The position numbers were made by a program, and so were the translations under genes. DNA of 16,764 nt from CAZKFG01 sp964551985. Lineage in GTDB: Bacteria > Bacillota > Negativicutes > Acidaminococcales > JAISLQ01. Below, piece by piece: positions 14,193 through 16,764 of the stretch (positions are counted from its first letter, which is position 1; each line of letters starts with the position of its first letter). The notes beneath the pieces are model-generated. The model was not told the origin of the DNA and did not search any database. It saw nothing but the letters and a program-made list of their open reading frames with translations. Location of the stretch: positions 1 through 16,764 of the forward strand of contig CAZKFG010000052.1 in NCBI GenBank assembly GCA_964551985.1. The letters run 5' to 3'.

Positions 14193-15134
14193 ATGAGGTG
14201 GTCTTGCATCATCGTTTTGTTAATTGCGGCAATGCTGTTTTTCACGGGTTGCAATAACACTACAAACCCTACAACTGCAAAAACGCAAGTAGCTGTAATT
14301 GATTTACAAGCGATAATAAAAATTCATCATCTATACCCAGCTTGGAAACTTGCTAAATCAAATTATGAAGCAACAGAGAAACTCAAACAAGAACAAGTTA
14401 ATATGCTCAAAACCCAGCTTCAATTAATAAACAACATAAAAACATTAGAACAACAAGGTAGTAACTCTTTTTTGCAAGCAGACTATGCAGTTAAAATGAG
14501 TCAAGCTTATATGAAAGAGCGAGCAAAACTAGAAGAAATAAAAATCATAGAAAAGCAAAAAATAAACGAACTATTAAAAGACAAACTAGACGCAATAGAA
14601 AAAGAATATAGTCTGCCAATGTTTAACCTAAAATCTAAAATAGAAATTATAAATCCACTGCCAAGACAACGAGAAGAAGATGCAAAGCAAAAACAAGAAC
14701 TAATTGAGCAGTTAGAAAAACTAATGTCAGAGAAAAGACAAAAAATAAACCAAGTAAACAAGCAAGGCGATGAACTATTGCAACAAGCTATGCAAAAATA
14801 TGAAACCCAATCAGTACTTGACCTTAGAGAATACGAAAAAACTTTGCAAAGTCAGTTAATAAACCAAGATAAAGCAAAATACGAAAAAGACCAACAAGTA
14901 CTAGAAAATATACCACAAATACTCGAAAAAACACTACAATCAATAGACAAACAACTAACAGAACAAGACCAAGCAAGAGAAAGACTGTATCAAAGAATGT
15001 ATGACGATATTGCAAGCCAAGTAAACAAAATTGCAATACAAAACAAAATAGATGTTGTGCTTGTAGATGTAAAAACTAACATTAACGCACAAGACATAAC
15101 TGAGCAAGTAATTTTGGCATTGCCAAAAAAATAA
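14193..15134 (+). CDS. Enlarged OmpH-like lipoprotein
   Basis: The protein has 313 residues with a lipoprotein signal: hydrophobic 6-17 and FTGC ending at Cys20. Phe replaces the usual Leu at -3, so the lipobox is slightly atypical. The segment QVAVIDLQAIIKIHHLYPAW (32-51) matches the opening strand-helix of OmpH proteins. The end, IDVVLVDVKTNINAQDITEQV near 287-307, matches their closing strands but has lost the VYGG turn of both neighbours. Between them lie about 220 residues of Gln/Lys/Glu-rich coiled coil, with a central NPLPRQREED break near 154-163, roughly double a normal Skp arm. AGGAGGT (14180-14186) supports the start. It follows the skp terminator and runs into the short OmpH lipoprotein after 33 bases. 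Membership of the OmpH superfamily is inferred from both ends. A membrane-tethered chaperone or periplasmic spacer is possible. Confidence 0.82.
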   Translation: MRWSCIIVLLIAAMLFFTGCNNTTNPTTAKTQVAVIDLQAIIKIHHLYPAWKLAKSNYEATEKLKQEQVNMLKTQLQLINNIKTLEQQGSNSFLQADYAVKMSQAYMKERAKLEEIKIIEKQKINELLKDKLDAIEKEYSLPMFNLKSKIEIINPLPRQREEDAKQKQELIEQLEKLMSEKRQKINQVNKQGDELLQQAMQKYETQSVLDLREYEKTLQSQLINQDKAKYEKDQQVLENIPQILEKTLQSIDKQLTEQDQARERLYQRMYDDIASQVNKIAIQNKIDVVLVDVKTNINAQDITEQVILALPKK

Positions 15135-15167
15135 ATTTTTATTTAAAATAAAGGAGAGATTTAATTA

Positions 15168-15581
15168 ATGATGAAAAAATTAGTGCTAGTGACAATGCTT
15201 GTTGTATCGGTACTTACTTTAGCAGGTTGTGGTGGACGAAACGCCTCGTTTGGCTATGTAGATATGCAAAAAATATATACAGAAAGCGCAAAAGTTCAAC
15301 AACTAGAGCAAGAACTAAATAAGAAAATAAAAGAAATAGAAGAAGCTTCTGCCAAAGAAAAACAAACATTAAGCGAAGTTGACTACCAAAAAAAGCAACA
15401 AGCTCATCAAGCTGAATTTTTAGCCATACAAAAAAAAGCAGAAACTGACCTTAAATCCAGTATGGATGCAGCTATGCAAGAAGTAGCCAAAGAAAAAAAT
15501 CTAGGCGCGGTATTGATAAAAAACACTGTATTATATGGCGGTACTGACGTTACCGACGAAGTTTTGAAAAAATTAAAATAA
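15168..15581 (+). CDS. OmpH/Skp-family lipoprotein
   Basis: This 137-residue OmpH-family protein has a textbook lipobox, LAGC ending at Cys21, so it should be lipid-anchored in the periplasm. The opening strand FGYVDMQKIYTES (28-40) leads into a coiled coil (about 41-105). The closing strands are LGAVLIKNTVLYGGTDVTDE, close to the equivalent end of the skp product upstream. It is shorter than E. coli Skp, so the coiled-coil arms should be shorter. AAGGAG at 15151-15156 lies eleven bases before ATG 15168; an in-frame ATG at 15171 is equally usable and changes only one residue. lpxD begins 22 bases after its stop with no terminator, so lipid A synthesis and this chaperone are co-expressed. Some family members are annotated simply as OmpH. 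Confidence 0.9.
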   Translation: MMKKLVLVTMLVVSVLTLAGCGGRNASFGYVDMQKIYTESAKVQQLEQELNKKIKEIEEASAKEKQTLSEVDYQKKQQAHQAEFLAIQKKAETDLKSSMDAAMQEVAKEKNLGAVLIKNTVLYGGTDVTDEVLKKLK

Positions 15582-15603
15582 TGATTTACAGGGGGACAAG
15601 GCG

Positions 15604-16632
15604 TTGAAAGGAAAAACATTACAAGAAATAGCAAGCCTTGTTGGCGGTGATGTTGTTGGAGATTCAAGCATTTTAATTTGCGGAGCAACAAACATAGAAG
15701 AAGCAGGATCAGCTCAAATTACATTTGCCGTACCACCGCACATCGAAAAAGCAGCAAAATCTCAGGCAGCAGCAGTAATAATTCCTAAAAACATCGAATT
15801 TCCAGTAGGAAAACCACTAATTATTGTAGAGAACCCAAGAGCGGCATTTGCTCTTTTGCTAGAACTATTTAGCCCGCCAATAAACGTAAAACGCGAAATA
15901 CACAATAGTGCAATCGTGCCAAAAAGTGCAACAATAGGCAAAAACGTTGCAATATTGCCCTATGCTGTACTTGGCGAAAATGTTGTAATTGGTGATAATA
16001 GCATTATATACCCTCATACATACATAGCAGACAACTGCCATATAGGCAAAAATTGCATAATATACTCTAGTGTAAGCATATATGCTGCTTGTGAAATTGG
16101 TGATAATGTTACGGTGCATAGTGGTACAGTAATCGGTGGCGACGGCTTTGGTTACGTTACAATAGGACGCGAACACAAAAAAGTACCACAAGTAGGCAAT
16201 GTTATAATCGCCGATAATGTAGAAATAGGCTGCAATACCTGCATAGACTGTGCGACAACAGGTAGTACTATTATCGGTAAAGGTACCAAAATTGACAATC
16301 TTGTGCACATTGGTCACAATGACGTAATAGGCGAAAACTGCTTTTTAATTGCTTTTGTAGGCTTGCCTGGCAGTGTAAAAGTCGGCAATAACGTGACATT
16401 TGCTGGTCAAGCGGCGGCTGTCGGACACATAAATATTGGCGATAATTGCGTATTTGCAGGACGTGCCGGAGTTACAGCAGACGTGCCGAGTAACTCTGTT
16501 TATGCGGGATTTCCAGCAAGACCACACAAAGAATGGCTCAAACAAGAGGCAGTACTTAGAAAAGTGCCGGATATGCTCAAAAAAATTACTGAACTAGAAA
16601 AGCTAGTAAAAAAACTACAAGATGAAAAATAA
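15604..16632 (+). CDS. lpxD: UDP-3-O-acylglucosamine N-acyltransferase
   Basis: LpxD transfers a 3-hydroxyacyl chain from acyl carrier protein to the 2-amino group of UDP-3-O-acylglucosamine, the third step of lipid A synthesis, in the cytoplasm. At 342 residues it matches E. coli LpxD (341). An N-terminal uridine-binding domain (1-100) precedes a left-handed beta helix of hexapeptide repeats (about 104-300, with IGDNSIIYPHTYIADNCHIG as typical turns). A C-terminal helix (about 308-342) is rich in Lys and Leu. His238, in HIGHN (235-239), corresponds to the catalytic histidine, and His275 in VGHINIG to the second conserved one. The TTG start at 15604 is supported by GGGGG at 15591-15595. It shows that this organism makes lipid A. 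The usual neighbours lpxC, fabZ and lpxA do not follow; a terminator does. Confidence 0.96.
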   Translation: MKGKTLQEIASLVGGDVVGDSSILICGATNIEEAGSAQITFAVPPHIEKAAKSQAAAVIIPKNIEFPVGKPLIIVENPRAAFALLLELFSPPINVKREIHNSAIVPKSATIGKNVAILPYAVLGENVVIGDNSIIYPHTYIADNCHIGKNCIIYSSVSIYAACEIGDNVTVHSGTVIGGDGFGYVTIGREHKKVPQVGNVIIADNVEIGCNTCIDCATTGSTIIGKGTKIDNLVHIGHNDVIGENCFLIAFVGLPGSVKVGNNVTFAGQAAAVGHINIGDNCVFAGRAGVTADVPSNSVYAGFPARPHKEWLKQEAVLRKVPDMLKKITELEKLVKKLQDEK

Positions 16633-16640
16633 AAAAATAT

Positions 16641-16686
16641 ATAAACAATCCCTTAGCTTTAGCTAAGGGATTGTTTATTTTTTAAA
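16641..16686 (+). terminator. Strong terminator after lpxD
   Basis: A 17-bp uninterrupted stem (16641-16657 with 16662-16678), containing AATCCCTTAGC and its complement, closes a four-base loop. ATTTTTT follows. It ends the OmpH-lpxD transcript. The remaining bases to 16764 hold no supported gene. A final ATG at 16762 has no ribosome site before it. Confidence 0.92.
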
Positions 16687-16764
16687 ACCATTTTAAAAAA
16701 ACTTTTTTGCAAACATAGACATGTAATATGCTGCATGTTATTATAAAAATGTATACGATAAATG

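Noticed and set aside
15865..16317. 150-residue minus-strand open frame opposite lpxD
   Set aside because: It is rich in Tyr, Cys, Ile and Asn, has no domain, and lies wholly opposite a clear LpxD coding region with conserved catalytic residues. It is a shadow frame.
16762..16764. Start codon of a next gene at the window edge
   Set aside because: No purine-rich ribosome site is seen in the preceding 20 bases, and no sequence follows to test the frame.

Overview
The window looks like chromosome of a diderm Firmicute (class Negativicutes). By eye the DNA is very AT-rich (about one third G+C). All convincing genes lie on the + strand, with Gram-positive-style AGGAGG ribosome sites. The proteins, however, belong to a Gram-negative outer membrane: an MCE lipid transporter, TolC, TamB, BamA, Skp/OmpH and LpxD. 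That combination, the three-POTRA BamA and the MlaD with a fused C-terminal beta domain all match what is published for Veillonella and relatives. The genus cannot be fixed from the sequence alone.

Layout. Positions 1-375 hold the end of an unrecognised Gln/Lys-rich gene and its terminator. A consensus promoter (394-422) then drives mlaE-mlaF-mlaD (447-3262), a minimal phospholipid-transport ABC system without MlaA, MlaB or MlaC. A perfect consensus promoter (3315-3343) precedes tolC (3398-4729), which ends in a 14-bp hairpin terminator. Next come tamB (best start 4804, to 9135), a sigma-70 family factor (9156-9788), a single-pass membrane protein of unknown function (TTG start, 9926-10429), bamA (10463-12283) and an unrecognised exported protein with a repeated fold and a beta-rich C-terminus (12302-13582). 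A promoter whose spacer is a perfect 17-bp palindrome (13592-13620) starts skp/ompH (13656-14126), followed by a terminator. The last genes are a long OmpH-like lipoprotein (14193-15134), a short OmpH-like lipoprotein (15168-15581) and lpxD (15604-16632), closed by a 17-bp-stem terminator. No gene-free gap exceeds about 140 bases. I saw no tRNA, rRNA, CRISPR array, insertion sequence or phage gene.

How the genes work together. The cluster covers most steps of building the outer membrane: lipid movement (MlaEFD, TamB), lipid A synthesis (LpxD), escort of unfolded outer-membrane proteins (three OmpH-type proteins), their insertion (BamA) and an efflux/secretion duct (TolC). The sigma factor and the adjacent membrane protein could be a local regulatory pair; this is inference. 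The most interesting items are the unknown repeat protein after bamA, the palindromic skp promoter, the possible sigma/anti-sigma pair, the enlarged OmpH-like lipoprotein and the trans-envelope MlaD.
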